NCBI GenBank assembly: GCA_043497085.1
Contig: JBIEKI010000005.1
DNA length: 64,000 nt
DNA from: Thalassobacillus sp043497085
Lineage (GTDB): Bacteria > Bacillota > Bacilli > Bacillales > Halobacillaceae
Direction: 5' to 3' (one strand)
Position numbers and translations under genes: made by a program. Numbering within the stretch: position 1 is the first letter of the stretch; each line of letters opens with the position of its first letter. Below the pieces are notes generated by a model that was not told the DNA's origin, made no database searches, and saw only the letters and a list, made by a program, of their open reading frames with translations. This document shows positions 51,512 to 60,340 of this stretch, one piece after another.

Positions 51512-51934
51512 CTATTCAGTCAACCGCTTTTGTAAGAAGTATTGATTGAATCCCTTAGGATGGTCTTCAATCACGCCGAACACTTGATATCCATTGTTTT
51601 GATAGAAATCGGGAGCCTGGAAACTGTATGTATCTAAATAAATCAGTCTGCACTCACGTTCAACAGCGAATTCTTCCAGTTTTCTAAGTAACTCTCGCCC
51701 ATACCCCTTCCTCCTTAAGTTTTTATCAACCCAGAGAAAATCAATATGCATATGATACCAGAACATGTTGCCGGTGATGCCACCCTTCACGTTTCCTTCC
51801 TCATCTTTCAACATGAAACCAATTGCTTCATTAGGCGTTTTAATATGACCAGGTAACTGCTCCATATTATGTTCGATCACTTTTTTCTTCACTAAGTCGT
51901 AGTCTTCCTTGCTCCATTTCTCTACTATTTTCAT
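51512..51934 (-). CDS. GNAT acetyltransferase, 140 aa
   Basis: The protein has the GNAT core with VDKNLRRKGYGRELLRKLEE (acetyl-CoA pyrophosphate loop) and FYQNNGYQVFG near the end. AAAGGAGTGG lies seven bases before the ATG at 51934; a start 51 bases upstream is less likely. Monocistronic. Substrate unknown. Confidence 0.87.
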   Translation of the reverse strand: MKIVEKWSKEDYDLVKKKVIEHNMEQLPGHIKTPNEAIGFMLKDEEGNVKGGITGNMFWYHMHIDFLWVDKNLRRKGYGRELLRKLEEFAVERECRLIYLDTYSFQAPDFYQNNGYQVFGVIEDHPKGFNQYFLQKRLTE

Positions 51935-52040
51935 TAACTTGCCACTCCTTTCTATGTTTGTAGAATCCCCCTTCCGCTTGAGCAATAATAGTTCATGTTC
52001 CTGCTCCCTGGCACGGTTCTGGTACTTCCTCTAAGTCAAA

Positions 52041-52074
52041 AAAAGCAGTGGACTCAATGAAAGCCACTGCTTTT
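52041..52074 (-). terminator. terminator of the AraC/GyrI gene
   Basis: AAAAGCAGTGG (52041-52051) is the inverse of 52064-52074, followed on the minus strand by a T-run. Confidence 0.85.
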
Positions 52075-52080
52075 AGCGTA

Positions 52081-52941
52081 TTATTTTACCGGGATCCAAA
52101 CCTCTGAATAATAATGAGGATCAAAAGGATCCCCTCCTCTATACACTTCCAGCTCTGGGGTGCCAGCGTGTTCATACCCGCTGGATGGAAACCATTCCGA
52201 AAAGATTTTCTTCCATGCATTTTGCATCGCATCCGGCATAGCACCATGAACCTCGAACACTGCCCATTTAGAAGCCGGGATTTCTTTACTGGAAAGACCA
52301 TCAGGTATATCACCTTCATGGGCGGTTGCTATCCAGTAGTCTATGTGATTAGATTGGCTGGTGCTTTTATCAACACAGACTCCCAATACACCTTTGACAT
52401 TACCGTTATTCATCTTAAACAATAAATCTGCTGTACCATCCTTGTTTACCTCATCCCACAACTTCGGAATACCTGTAAGATTCTCTTCATTGACTAAAGA
52501 AAATTGACGTTTGATTCCGACGATTGTAAATCCTTCTTGCTCCACCACTTTATATTGCATTGGCTCTGCTCCCTTCAGACTCACCTGGATGACCAGGCGG
52601 TTATAAGATTGCAGCTTTCCCGTATACTTCCGCGCTTCACTTGGTGATATACCGTGCTGCCTGCGGAATGCTTTCGAAAAAGCCTCGGGAGTGTCATAAC
52701 CATACTTATAGGCAATATCAATGATACGGGCGTCTGTTTTATTCAATTCCTGAACTGCTAATGTCATCCGTCTTCTTCTGAGATATTCCCCAACCGATAT
52801 TTCTGTCATCAAGGAAAATACCCGCTGGAAATGAAAGACGGAAACATTAGCCTCTGAAGCAATAGCTTCCATAGAAATCTCATCATAAAGATGTTCTTCG
52901 ATAAAATCGATAGCCCTTTGCAATGATTCTACCCATGTCAT
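52081..52941 (-). CDS. AraC-family regulator with GyrI-like effector domain
   Basis: The 286-aa protein has two AraC helix-turn-helices in residues 1-105 (VSVFHFQRVFSLMTEISVGE, YGYDTPEAFSKAFRRQHG) and a GyrI-like ligand-binding domain in residues 120-286. Such regulators sense hydrophobic or drug-like molecules. AAGGGAG is eight bases from the ATG at 52941; a GTG three codons earlier is too near. Target unknown. Confidence 0.88.
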   Translation of the reverse strand: MTWVESLQRAIDFIEEHLYDEISMEAIASEANVSVFHFQRVFSLMTEISVGEYLRRRRMTLAVQELNKTDARIIDIAYKYGYDTPEAFSKAFRRQHGISPSEARKYTGKLQSYNRLVIQVSLKGAEPMQYKVVEQEGFTIVGIKRQFSLVNEENLTGIPKLWDEVNKDGTADLLFKMNNGNVKGVLGVCVDKSTSQSNHIDYWIATAHEGDIPDGLSSKEIPASKWAVFEVHGAMPDAMQNAWKKIFSEWFPSSGYEHAGTPELEVYRGGDPFDPHYYSEVWIPVK

Positions 52942-53037
52942 GGCACTCACTCCCTTAATCTGATCGTAGCAAAGCCCTGGAGGGAATTCTGGTCATTTTC
53001 TGCTTTGTTTTGTCAGAGGTGTGAGCGAAGATAATTA

Positions 53038-53397
53038 TCATCTTTTAAAAGGGGGCATATTAGAAGGGTTTAATTCCTCACCTTCGATTACAATAGCCAT
53101 CAACCCATGTTCAGATCGTGGTGTTTCATGCCATTCGTCTTGCTCCCAGAAAACAGCCACTCCACTTTTTACTTGGTGAAATACTTTATCAGTTCCACAT
53201 ACTTCCCCTTCCCCACTAACGATAAGCAGGATTTGTGAAACAACCGCTTGATGATATCCTATTTTTCCTCCAGCTTCCAAATGCATGGCTCCTATATGTA
53301 GAGGTTTTTTTGTTTGCAAAATACGGCTCATGATGAAGTCTGATTCAAATTTGGTAATCGAATGTCCTGCTTCTTTATCAAATCGGTAAAAGTCCAC
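53038..53397 (-). CDS. cupin-domain protein, 119 aa
   Basis: The single-domain cupin has a metal-site-like pattern (GKIGYHQA..., then FWEQDEWHE). Function in the family ranges from small-molecule binding to isomerase activity. The GTG at 53397 follows GGGAGGA by six bases. It lies 28 bp after the kinase gene, so the two are probably co-transcribed. Confidence 0.78.
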   Translation of the reverse strand: MDFYRFDKEAGHSITKFESDFIMSRILQTKKPLHIGAMHLEAGGKIGYHQAVVSQILLIVSGEGEVCGTDKVFHQVKSGVAVFWEQDEWHETPRSEHGLMAIVIEGEELNPSNMPPFKR

Positions 53398-53425
53398 GAG
53401 ATTCCTCCCCCATGATGCCAACCTT

Positions 53426-54025
53426 TCAGGCTTCTACGACCATATCGGCATTTTCCATCGGATGCTCCTTATCGGTATAATATTCTTCCGCCTTCCAGTA
53501 GCGGTTGATGAACTTCGAGATATTCGTCCTGATTGCCTCTTTCTCTCGAAGGAATCTTTTTTCCCGTGGCCAATCAAGATATACCATATAATCAAAGTAA
53601 TCTTTCCATTCACTTCTTTGAAGAAATACTCCTTCGACAATAATGAGACCATTTTCCGGAAGGGTGATCGTGCGTCTTCGGTGTGTATCTGAGTCTTTAT
53701 CATAAAAGTCCAATGTCACCTGAGATAAATTCCTGATCTTTTCAAAGAGTTCTCTGCGTAAACCCATTACATTCCACTGTAAACGATAATATTCATACCA
53801 TTCTTCCTGACCAGTATCATAACGTTTTCTCCGTTCCACAATATGATCATCCATATGGAATGTGCGATAAAGAATATTCTCCGCTTCAATCCTTTTACCC
53901 AGTTCACTGGCAAAAGTGGTTTTACCAGAACGGCTTAAGCCATCTATTCCTACTACGTATCTTTGATGATCAGTTACCTTGTCTTTAATAATATCAGCCA
54001 GTTTATCGACTTCTGCTTTCAACAC
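53426..54025 (-). CDS. uridine-kinase-like P-loop protein
   Basis: The 199-aa protein has Walker A GIDGLSRSGKTT (residues about 26-37) and a uridine kinase-like core with VEGVFLQRSEW (Walker B region) and RYWKAEEYY. It likely phosphorylates a nucleoside or small molecule. It follows the GNAT gene by 26 bp and precedes the cupin gene. Confidence 0.8.
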   Translation of the reverse strand: MLKAEVDKLADIIKDKVTDHQRYVVGIDGLSRSGKTTFASELGKRIEAENILYRTFHMDDHIVERRKRYDTGQEEWYEYYRLQWNVMGLRRELFEKIRNLSQVTLDFYDKDSDTHRRRTITLPENGLIIVEGVFLQRSEWKDYFDYMVYLDWPREKRFLREKEAIRTNISKFINRYWKAEEYYTDKEHPMENADMVVEA

Positions 54026-54051
54026 CGCTCACCTGCTTCACGCTTACTTTT

Positions 54052-54558
54052 CTAATCCTTTGCGTAGACGTAAACTTCCTGGCCAGCCAGCACCATTCTC
54101 TTTTCCAGATGCATGCCGATTTTCTGTGCCACATGCCGGGAAGCCATGTTGGCAGGCTGGATGATTGCAATGAATCGTTTAATACCAAGCTGGTAATGCC
54201 CATAATCAAGGAATGCCTTGGCTGCTTCAGTCGCATAACCTTGGCCCCAGTAGTCACGGGCTATCCAATATCCGATTTCTATTTCTTTTGCTCCATCCAA
54301 TTCCCGGGGCACCAGACCGGCATGGCCCACAGGAACATTATCTTCTTTCCTGACGAGAACCTTAAATCCCATATCTTCGCCATGCTCATATGTACGGTAG
54401 ATCCACTGTAAAAACTCTTTCGCCTCATCCTTGTTTTTCGGCGTTCCCTCACCGATATAACGGACCATCTGAGGATCTGACAGCATACCTGCAAGGAAAT
54501 CCATATCTTCATCTTCATAGGAACGGACATCTAATCTTCTTTCTGTATAAATTTGCAT
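54052..54558 (-). CDS. GNAT acetyltransferase (RimJ/RimL type)
   Basis: The 168-aa protein has the RimJ-type GNAT layout: RRLDVRSYEDEDMDFLAG, then EIGYWIARDYWGQGYATEAA with the acetyl-CoA loop and RHVAQKIGM. It leads a probable unit GNAT - kinase - cupin. Substrate unknown. Confidence 0.88.
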   Translation of the reverse strand: MQIYTERRLDVRSYEDEDMDFLAGMLSDPQMVRYIGEGTPKNKDEAKEFLQWIYRTYEHGEDMGFKVLVRKEDNVPVGHAGLVPRELDGAKEIEIGYWIARDYWGQGYATEAAKAFLDYGHYQLGIKRFIAIIQPANMASRHVAQKIGMHLEKRMVLAGQEVYVYAKD

Positions 54559-54652
54559 TTTCTCTAAACACCTCTGTTCTCAGTTTTCTGGTTGTAGTCG
54601 TTCTGCTTAAATATGTATTATAAAACTCCCATAAAAAAATCCTCCAGCATAA

Positions 54653-54784
54653 TCAGTGATTCTTTGTTGTATTAGGCCGTATACTTCTCTTAAACAGGAG
54701 GAAAATGGCAACAATTAGAGCAATAGGAATCCCCCACGCCATTACTGCTCCTACTATTACCATAACAATAGAGGTAATACTCAA
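54653..54784 (-). CDS. tiny single-span membrane protein, 43 aa
   Basis: A TTG at 54784, nine bases after GGGAGGTG, opens MSITSIVMVIVGAVMAWGIP..., a long hydrophobic segment with a basic tail (KRSIRPNTTKNH). A longer reading upstream lacks a ribosome site. It follows the zinc-ribbon gene by about 50 bp. Function unknown. Confidence 0.55.
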   Translation of the reverse strand: MSITSIVMVIVGAVMAWGIPIALIVAIFLLFKRSIRPNTTKNH

Positions 54785-54834
54785 AAAGTCTTTCACCTCC
54801 CAGTCTGTTGTAAGTTGAACAAGACGGCGTGCTA

Positions 54835-55014
54835 TCATCCAATTTTATGCGGGTATTCGATACGAATGGAAACAATTTCTCCACAGTTGACACAATAGGT
54901 GTAAATTTTATTGGATCCCATGCTCATTGGTTTACCCAAGGGCCTTACGTGTGTGTAATCTGTACCTTCCACAAGTTTCGTTCCACTGCATTTCGGACAT
55001 TTCTCCTTGCTCAA
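54835..55014 (-). CDS. small zinc-ribbon protein, 59 aa
   Basis: Two CxxC pairs (CPKC near residue 6 and CVNC near 44) form a zinc ribbon. The TTG at 55014 is nine bases from AAGGAG; the ATG at 55023 touches that site. Similar small zinc-ribbon proteins occur singly in Bacillaceae; role unknown. Confidence 0.65.
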   Translation of the reverse strand: MSKEKCPKCSGTKLVEGTDYTHVRPLGKPMSMGSNKIYTYCVNCGEIVSIRIEYPHKIG

Positions 55015-55089
55015 CCACACCATCTCCTTATTTAATTTTTATATTCGCTTATTAATAAATTCTCCTTTTCCCTTTCAATTCCTGCAGAA

Positions 55090-55118
55090 AGGCGTCTTCT
55101 TATTTCAAGAAGACGCCT
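55090..55118 (-). terminator. terminator of the ring-cleaving dioxygenase gene
   Basis: AGGCGTCTTCTT (55090-55101) is the exact inverse of 55107-55118. Confidence 0.85.
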
Positions 55119-55127
55119 CTAAGTCTA

Positions 55128-56111
55128 TCATTCATATTCTTTTTCAATATTTTTCGTACTTCTTACGGTATCAATTGGCCGTACTTTAGCTTCAATGGCT
55201 TCCCGCTTCGGCTCCAGGAATGGAGGCAGGGATAATTTTTCTCCTAATGTTTCATAAGGTTCATCCCCCATGAATCCAGGTCCGTCGGTTGCGAATTCAA
55301 ATAAGATTTGCGGAGCCACATTGCTATATAGAGACCCGAAGAAGTGGCGATTGACATAGCCGGATGTTCGGAAGTTAAAGCTTTCCATCCGCTCCTGCCA
55401 TTCGTCAAGTACGGAGCGGTCTTCCACCCGGAAGGCAGCATGGTGAACCGTGCCGAATCCTTGGCGAGCCGGTGGCAGAACTGTATTATATTCTACAACT
55501 ACCTGACCGCCATTACCGCCTTCTCCTACTTCAAACAAATGGAATGCGCCGGCCTGATCGATTTCTTTAAATAGAAGCACTTTCTCCATCATTTTTTTGA
55601 AATAATCGATATTGTCGACACGAACAAACAGCGGCCCTAACCCCGTAATCGCATATTCTAACGGAATCGGTCCATCCTGCCAGGGAGTACCAGGTGCAAC
55701 CCCGTTATCATTTTCATCGGAAATTAATTGATATTGCTGGGCATCAAAATCAACGAACGGAAGCACTTTCTTGCCAAACTGTTTCTTGATACCTTCATGC
55801 TTCACTTCCAGCCGGTCAAACCGCTTCACCCAGTAATCAAGCGCTGCATCATCAGGTACGCGGAATGATGTTTTAGATATTTCGTTTGTACCATGGGTAC
55901 CTTTCGGAATGCCAGGGAAATCGAAAAACGTCATATCGGTTCCCGGGCTGCCTTTATCGTCAGCAAAAAACAAATGGTATGTGCGGATATCATCCTGGTT
56001 GACCGTCTTTTTAACAAGACGCATGCCGAGCACATAGGTGAAGAATTCATAATTCTTTTCCGCACTGCTCGTAATCGCTGTAACGTGATGAATCCCTTTT
56101 AATTCATTCAT
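55128..56111 (-). CDS. ring-cleaving dioxygenase, MhqO/MhqA-like (VOC fold)
   Basis: The 327-aa protein has two glyoxalase/VOC modules (GIHHVTAITSSAEKNYEFFT at the start; GTVHHAAFRVED near residue 210), with the His and Glu metal ligands of extradiol-type dioxygenases. In Bacillus, MhqA/MhqE/MhqO proteins remove hydroquinones and quinones and are repressed by MhqR. AGGAGGT is six bases before the ATG. An MhqR-like box overlaps its promoter. Confidence 0.88.
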   Translation of the reverse strand: MNELKGIHHVTAITSSAEKNYEFFTYVLGMRLVKKTVNQDDIRTYHLFFADDKGSPGTDMTFFDFPGIPKGTHGTNEISKTSFRVPDDAALDYWVKRFDRLEVKHEGIKKQFGKKVLPFVDFDAQQYQLISDENDNGVAPGTPWQDGPIPLEYAITGLGPLFVRVDNIDYFKKMMEKVLLFKEIDQAGAFHLFEVGEGGNGGQVVVEYNTVLPPARQGFGTVHHAAFRVEDRSVLDEWQERMESFNFRTSGYVNRHFFGSLYSNVAPQILFEFATDGPGFMGDEPYETLGEKLSLPPFLEPKREAIEAKVRPIDTVRSTKNIEKEYE

Positions 56112-56155
56112 GATTTTACCTCCTGTTTCCATTGTATCTATCTGAATCTCTGAAT

Positions 56156-56173
56156 TATTTCGATTTCAAGATA
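56156..56173. promoter_or_regulatory. MhqR-like operator at the dioxygenase promoter
   Basis: TATCTTGAAATCGAAATA (minus strand) matches the MhqR consensus tATCTcgAAtTCgAGATa at 15 of 18 positions and directly follows the -10 box. It predicts quinone-inducible control. The consensus is from memory of Bacillus subtilis work. Confidence 0.65.
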
Positions 56174-56202
56174 AATATAATACGTTTAAAATACACTGTC
56201 AA
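56174..56202 (-). promoter_or_regulatory. promoter of the dioxygenase gene
   Basis: TTGACA (56202-56197), 17-bp spacer and TATATT (56179-56174): near-consensus sigma-A promoter. Confidence 0.75.
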
Positions 56203-56244
56203 ACTATAAACTTCAGCTGGTCCCAGTACACCAATTGGCAAAAA

Positions 56245-56278
56245 AACTCCTCCCATCAGTAAATGAATAGGAAGAGTT
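56245..56278 (-). terminator. terminator of the 138-aa VOC gene
   Basis: AACTCCTCC (56245-56253) pairs with GGAAGAGTT (56270-56278) with one wobble, followed on the minus strand by T5. Confidence 0.7.
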
Positions 56279-56314
56279 ATGAATTGACTGCTTGAATTTG
56301 CATAGAAATCCTTT

Positions 56315-56731
56315 TTATTGCTTTCTCTTTTTGAAGGAAGGACTTAACTCGCTCCAGACATCAAATAGATTTTTATCTAGATCCCAGAACACAAAATTGT
56401 TTCCTGGATGACCGCGGTCCTCTATTTCCCCCACCCTTACTCCTTTGTCTCTTAATTCTTTATGTAGTGCTTCCAGCGCATTCCATCCATCCACTTCAAA
56501 TGTTAACGAAAAGTGTGCCTTACCTTTCTGGTCTATGAAATTAGCTGTCTCGTTTTCTTGCGTTTTCACTAAAAAAAAGCTCTGGTCTGCTAGGTTGATA
56601 ATTGCTTTATCTTCATCCTGATAGCTTAATTCGGCATCCAAATTATTCACATACCAGTTTTTCGCTTCCTCCACATCTGCAACCGGAATATACGTAGTCC
56701 CTACTCGCAATAGCTTTTCTTTCATCATCAC
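56315..56731 (-). CDS. VOC-family (glyoxalase-like) protein, 138 aa
   Basis: The single VOC unit begins LLRVGTTYIPVADVEEAKNW and ends NFVFWDLDKNLFDVWSE. Such proteins are metal-dependent isomerases, dioxygenases or resistance binders (bleomycin/fosfomycin type). It lies 12 bp after the orphan permease pair on the same strand. Three Met codons lie at the start (56731-56723). Specific role unknown. Confidence 0.82.
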   Translation of the reverse strand: MMMKEKLLRVGTTYIPVADVEEAKNWYVNNLDAELSYQDEDKAIINLADQSFFLVKTQENETANFIDQKGKAHFSLTFEVDGWNALEALHKELRDKGVRVGEIEDRGHPGNNFVFWDLDKNLFDVWSELSPSFKKRKQ

Positions 56732-56742
56732 GCCATCCTTCC

Positions 56743-57777
56743 TTATCCATGGTTTTCCTTATGTGAATTTGATCCACTTACCATTATAAAATTAGAGGGA
56801 TTCAATTGTGGCTCCGTGCTCTTTTCTGTTTGCGCCTTAGTCCTTAGCCCTGCAGGAAGGAGTGGAGGGGTTATGATATTCTTTACTCCACGTGCGATCC
56901 CAAGCAGGGAGAGGACGAACAATACAAGAAAAATCAGTGGAATTCCTACTAACCAGGGTGCATGAGTCTGTAAATTATAATAGTACATACCAATCAGTGA
57001 AGCCCAGTCGTAGGTGACTGGAACCGGACGGCTTCCCATCAAACTGTAATCTACAAGTGTTCCGCCAAAGAAGAGTTCAAATACTCCTAAGTGGGTCATT
57101 ACTAATATGGCTTGAATCGTTTGCCTGGTAAACAAGTTAATCAAACTATGCTTCAGGTGAGGGAACAAATGGTAGCGGAATAAATGGAAAGGATTCCCTC
57201 CTAACACTCTACTGGAGATGACAAAATCTCTTTTTAAAATGACGCTCGTTTCACTTGCGATCAGTATAGCAGCAGGTGGAATCAGTAACATGCTGATCAC
57301 CAGAACCTCCAACGTGAGGCGGAATGCAAGGCTTGTCGGAAACCCTTCAAACGGCTGCCAAAGCAAAGGCTTTAACAGGTTATAAGCAATAAGTGACGCA
57401 GGTATAAAATACAGGACAGAAATAGTGTTTTCTACTACCTTGGCTGTTCCTTTGAATTTGAAACCAAGAGGTACCCCGATTAAAAAAGCAACAAAAAAGC
57501 TCACCAGTCCAATGGAAAAAGCACCTAAAATCGTGTACTTGGCACCTTTCAAAATATAATAAATAAGATGATTGCCATTAAAGTCTGTCCCCAGAATAGA
57601 ATAGTCGAAAGGAGCGAACGGGGCACCGACCATATTATTGTCACTGTCATATAGGTAAGGGGTTTTAGCTACGTAAGAATCAAAGAAACCCATATGGATA
57701 AAACTTGCCGCCAACATCACAACAATAAATCCAAGACCAGCTACCAGCAGCGGTTGTGTGACAATTTTCTTCCTCAT
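56743..57777 (-). CDS. ABC-type permease, DppC/OppC-like, second of an orphan pair
   Basis: The 344-aa protein has six membrane segments and a binding-protein-dependent transport motif region, with an extended hydrophilic C-terminus. Its ATG overlaps the stop of the other permease gene by four bases (ATGA), so the two are one unit. No ATPase or substrate-binding protein gene is nearby. It could work with ATPases encoded elsewhere. Substrate unknown. Confidence 0.78.
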   Translation of the reverse strand: MRKKIVTQPLLVAGLGFIVVMLAASFIHMGFFDSYVAKTPYLYDSDNNMVGAPFAPFDYSILGTDFNGNHLIYYILKGAKYTILGAFSIGLVSFFVAFLIGVPLGFKFKGTAKVVENTISVLYFIPASLIAYNLLKPLLWQPFEGFPTSLAFRLTLEVLVISMLLIPPAAILIASETSVILKRDFVISSRVLGGNPFHLFRYHLFPHLKHSLINLFTRQTIQAILVMTHLGVFELFFGGTLVDYSLMGSRPVPVTYDWASLIGMYYYNLQTHAPWLVGIPLIFLVLFVLSLLGIARGVKNIITPPLLPAGLRTKAQTEKSTEPQLNPSNFIMVSGSNSHKENHG

Positions 57778-58646
57778 AAGGACACCTCCTGCTTCGTTGA
57801 CAAGTAAAGTGCTAACTCAATCAACTTAAGAAAAAGGTAAATTGGAATGAAAAATAGCAAAGCTGTCACAAAGAACACAGGAGGCTGTGAATAATCCAGT
57901 AAAAATGATGTCATTCCAAGATTGTTGAACAAGTACTCAATAATCAGGAGATTGCTGATCATGATACTGACCAGAAACTTTGCCTGGTAGGCTAGCCGGA
58001 CGAACATATTTCTCAAAATGTGCATTAACAATATGTAGGATTTAGTTAACCCCTTGCTAACAGCAAGTTCATAATAATGTTCTTTCCGTTCTTCTTCCAC
58101 CAGTTCCAGCATGGATTGGAAGAAATACATTGTTGGCAATACCGCCAATACAACCGCTGGTGCCAGGACAGCTTCTTCAGCACCGGCACCTGAAACTTTC
58201 GCAACATTCATCCCCGTTTTCTGATACAGCCAGACTAATAGCATTTGTGCTGCTACTACAAACACTATATCCGGAATGCTTTGCAAAAAAGAGGTTGTAG
58301 CCACAAAAGCGTTATATACCTTTTTAGGAGCCCGCCATAAGAGTATCGTTCCAAGAAGCGCGATACAAAAGGAAGCAGAAAGCGCGATTCCCAGAATGGT
58401 CATGGAACTTCGGAATGCTTTGAATATGAAAGGGAATAAATCTCTTTCAACCCCGGATGTCGGGTTGACATATATCAGTAAACCCGGCTCCATCAATTGC
58501 TTCCAGATAGGTGTGAACACTTGTAAACCTGGCCAGACAAACCCCTCCACCGACATGAACAAAGGTGAAACGCTTACAATGAAAATACCAATGATTAAAA
58601 AAAGAGGCTTAGTCACCTCTCGTGCTATGTATGATCCCCATTTCAT
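57774..58646 (-). CDS. ABC-type permease, DppB/OppB-like, first of an orphan pair
   Basis: The 290-aa protein has six membrane segments and an EAA-like loop (ELAVSKGLTKSYILLMHILR) that would contact an ATPase. GGAGGAT is seven bases before the ATG at 58646. It is coupled to the next permease gene by a four-base overlap. Peptide or nickel-type substrates are usual for this pair, but nothing here tells which. Confidence 0.78.
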   Translation of the reverse strand: MKWGSYIAREVTKPLFLIIGIFIVSVSPLFMSVEGFVWPGLQVFTPIWKQLMEPGLLIYVNPTSGVERDLFPFIFKAFRSSMTILGIALSASFCIALLGTILLWRAPKKVYNAFVATTSFLQSIPDIVFVVAAQMLLVWLYQKTGMNVAKVSGAGAEEAVLAPAVVLAVLPTMYFFQSMLELVEEERKEHYYELAVSKGLTKSYILLMHILRNMFVRLAYQAKFLVSIMISNLLIIEYLFNNLGMTSFLLDYSQPPVFFVTALLFFIPIYLFLKLIELALYLSTKQEVSL

Positions 58647-58757
58647 CAATATATCCTCCGGTAACAATCTTTTCCTTTTATCTTATAGGAAGCTCGTCCT
58701 ACTGACTACCCTAATGCATGAAAAAAGGCTGAGATTCTATCAGCCCTAATCGTTAAA

Positions 58758-59189
58758 TTATTGATCGGGATATGTCTTTTGCAGGAAGTTCACAGATTGA
58801 TGGATCAATTTCTTTAATACATCAACATCTACATCCGCCAATTTATTAATATAAACACACGCTTTTCCTTTGGTATGTTTGCCGAAATCTTTCAGCAGTT
58901 CTTCGTTGTCATCCCCGGTGGCAAAGTACAGGCTTATCTTCGCTTTGCGTGGAGAAAAACCGACCAATGGAGCGTCACCTTCGTGGCCGGAAGCATATTT
59001 ATAATGATAGCTGCCGAAGCCGATGATACTCGTCCCCCACATATGGGCGTGGTACCCAGTCGCTTCGGTAAAGATATCTAATAACCGCCAGGCATCCTCC
59101 CGCTTCTTTGAACTTTCCACACTATCGATAAAATCAATGACACTATTATCATTTTGCTTGGTTTTCAATTCGTATCCGATAGTCCTCAC
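58758..59189 (-). CDS. DUF1801 protein
   Basis: The 143-aa protein has the DUF1801 pattern (MWGTSIIGFGSYHYKYASGH and FSPRKAKISLYF). These are small iron-chaperone-like or YdhG-type proteins of unsettled function. GTG start after GAGGGG. Monocistronic, with a hairpin and T-run at 58720-58745 beyond its start of transcription end. Function unknown. Confidence 0.82.
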   Translation of the reverse strand: MRTIGYELKTKQNDNSVIDFIDSVESSKKREDAWRLLDIFTEATGYHAHMWGTSIIGFGSYHYKYASGHEGDAPLVGFSPRKAKISLYFATGDDNEELLKDFGKHTKGKACVYINKLADVDVDVLKKLIHQSVNFLQKTYPDQ

Positions 59190-59244
59190 CCCTCATCCCA
59201 TTCAAATTTTGCTTATAGTCCTTGATACAATCAGCAAAAGCTCA

Positions 59245-59703
59245 TTAATAATTTTCATTAACGTCCACTAATTCAAAACGCTCGCACACGAGCAGCATAT
59301 TCTCAGAAAACTCCATTCCGACCTCTTGTAATTCTCGTTTGAAAAACCTTTCGTGCACCTCCCACCAATAACGATAGGTTCGATCGCCTTCCCCTTCTGA
59401 AATCGCAAACTCTTCCGATACCTTATTCATCGGCAATATTTCTACTTGGATGGTTTTAATAATGGCAACTGGTAAGTCCTCACTGTTCAAGATGATGCTA
59501 TATTCCCCAACTGCAGGAATAGGCTCGCTTTCCATTTCATAAAAAACGTGCCCAGAGCAAGTAGCGGTTTTATACCCGTCAATCACTAATTGAGCCAGCT
59601 CATCCGGATCAGCTCCAAATTGCCAGGCGGTGACAGGAGTTGTTTTTTCTTCAGGATGGTTAACTAAGTATTCATTCCAGTATTTTTGTGCTGATTCATT
59701 CAT
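59245..59703 (-). CDS. ASCH-domain protein
   Basis: The 152-aa protein has the ASCH fold (DGYKTATCSGHVFYEMESEP, then GEYSIILNSEDLPVAIIKT and EGDRTYRYWWEVHERFF). ASCH proteins are RNA-binding-like and some hydrolyse modified nucleosides. It is a single gene between DUF1801 and DUF2935. Substrate unknown. Confidence 0.85.
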   Translation of the reverse strand: MNESAQKYWNEYLVNHPEEKTTPVTAWQFGADPDELAQLVIDGYKTATCSGHVFYEMESEPIPAVGEYSIILNSEDLPVAIIKTIQVEILPMNKVSEEFAISEGEGDRTYRYWWEVHERFFKRELQEVGMEFSENMLLVCERFELVDVNENY

Positions 59704-59822
59704 ATCCAGTTCTCCTCATTTGTTGATTTCTCACGACTTTCCCCCTCACCCTCCTTAATAAAAGGTAATAATCTAGTTATTCTACCATTTCCTGTAATCC
59801 CCTTTTAAAAGTAATAAAAAAA

Positions 59823-59848
59823 GTGCATCCCTTATCAACAGGATGCAC
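59823..59848 (-). terminator. terminator of the DUF2935 gene
   Basis: GTGCATCC (59823-59830) pairs with GGATGCAC (59841-59848), followed on the minus strand by T7. Confidence 0.85.
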
Positions 59849-59856
59849 CGATAACT

Positions 59857-60282
59857 CTAACACTGGTACAAGATTGTCTGGGCTACCCCTATAAAATACT
59901 CCGATTCGACAATGATATGATTCAATACTACTTTGGCGGTCGGATTATTACTGATCGGTTCGCTATCTTCCATCAAGCTGCGGCAGAAGTTGATGAATTG
60001 CTGGCTTTGCGAGAGACAGAATGAGACGAGCTGCATAATATCCTGGTATAGACTTGCTGTAACTTGTCCTTTCGATCGGTTTACTGTTTCAATATAACGG
60101 ACTACTCGTTGGTGCGCGACCGCGAAATCTTTTTCCCACTGGGCTAATGCTTGTACATAATTTTGTTCCAGGTTAGGTACTAGTTCCCGAATGACGACGG
60201 TATGCTCCTCTTCCTGGTGCTTCCAAAACTCTGCTTCGTCAAGGACACGCAATGGCATTTGGTGTCCATAGTAAAATTGCAT
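59857..60282 (-). CDS. DUF2935 protein, single-domain form
   Basis: The 141-aa helical protein matches one DUF2935 repeat (LDEAEFWKHQEEEHTVVIREL, with conserved Glu and His that could bind metal in a four-helix bundle). Most members have two repeats (about 270 aa); this has one. AGGGG precedes the ATG. Function unknown. Confidence 0.75.
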   Translation of the reverse strand: MQFYYGHQMPLRVLDEAEFWKHQEEEHTVVIRELVPNLEQNYVQALAQWEKDFAVAHQRVVRYIETVNRSKGQVTASLYQDIMQLVSFCLSQSQQFINFCRSLMEDSEPISNNPTAKVVLNHIIVESEYFIGVAQTILYQC

Positions 60283-60340
60283 AGACGTACCCCTCCATCC
60301 TATTTTTCTCTTTTACTATATGAAGGGCACAGACAAAAAA

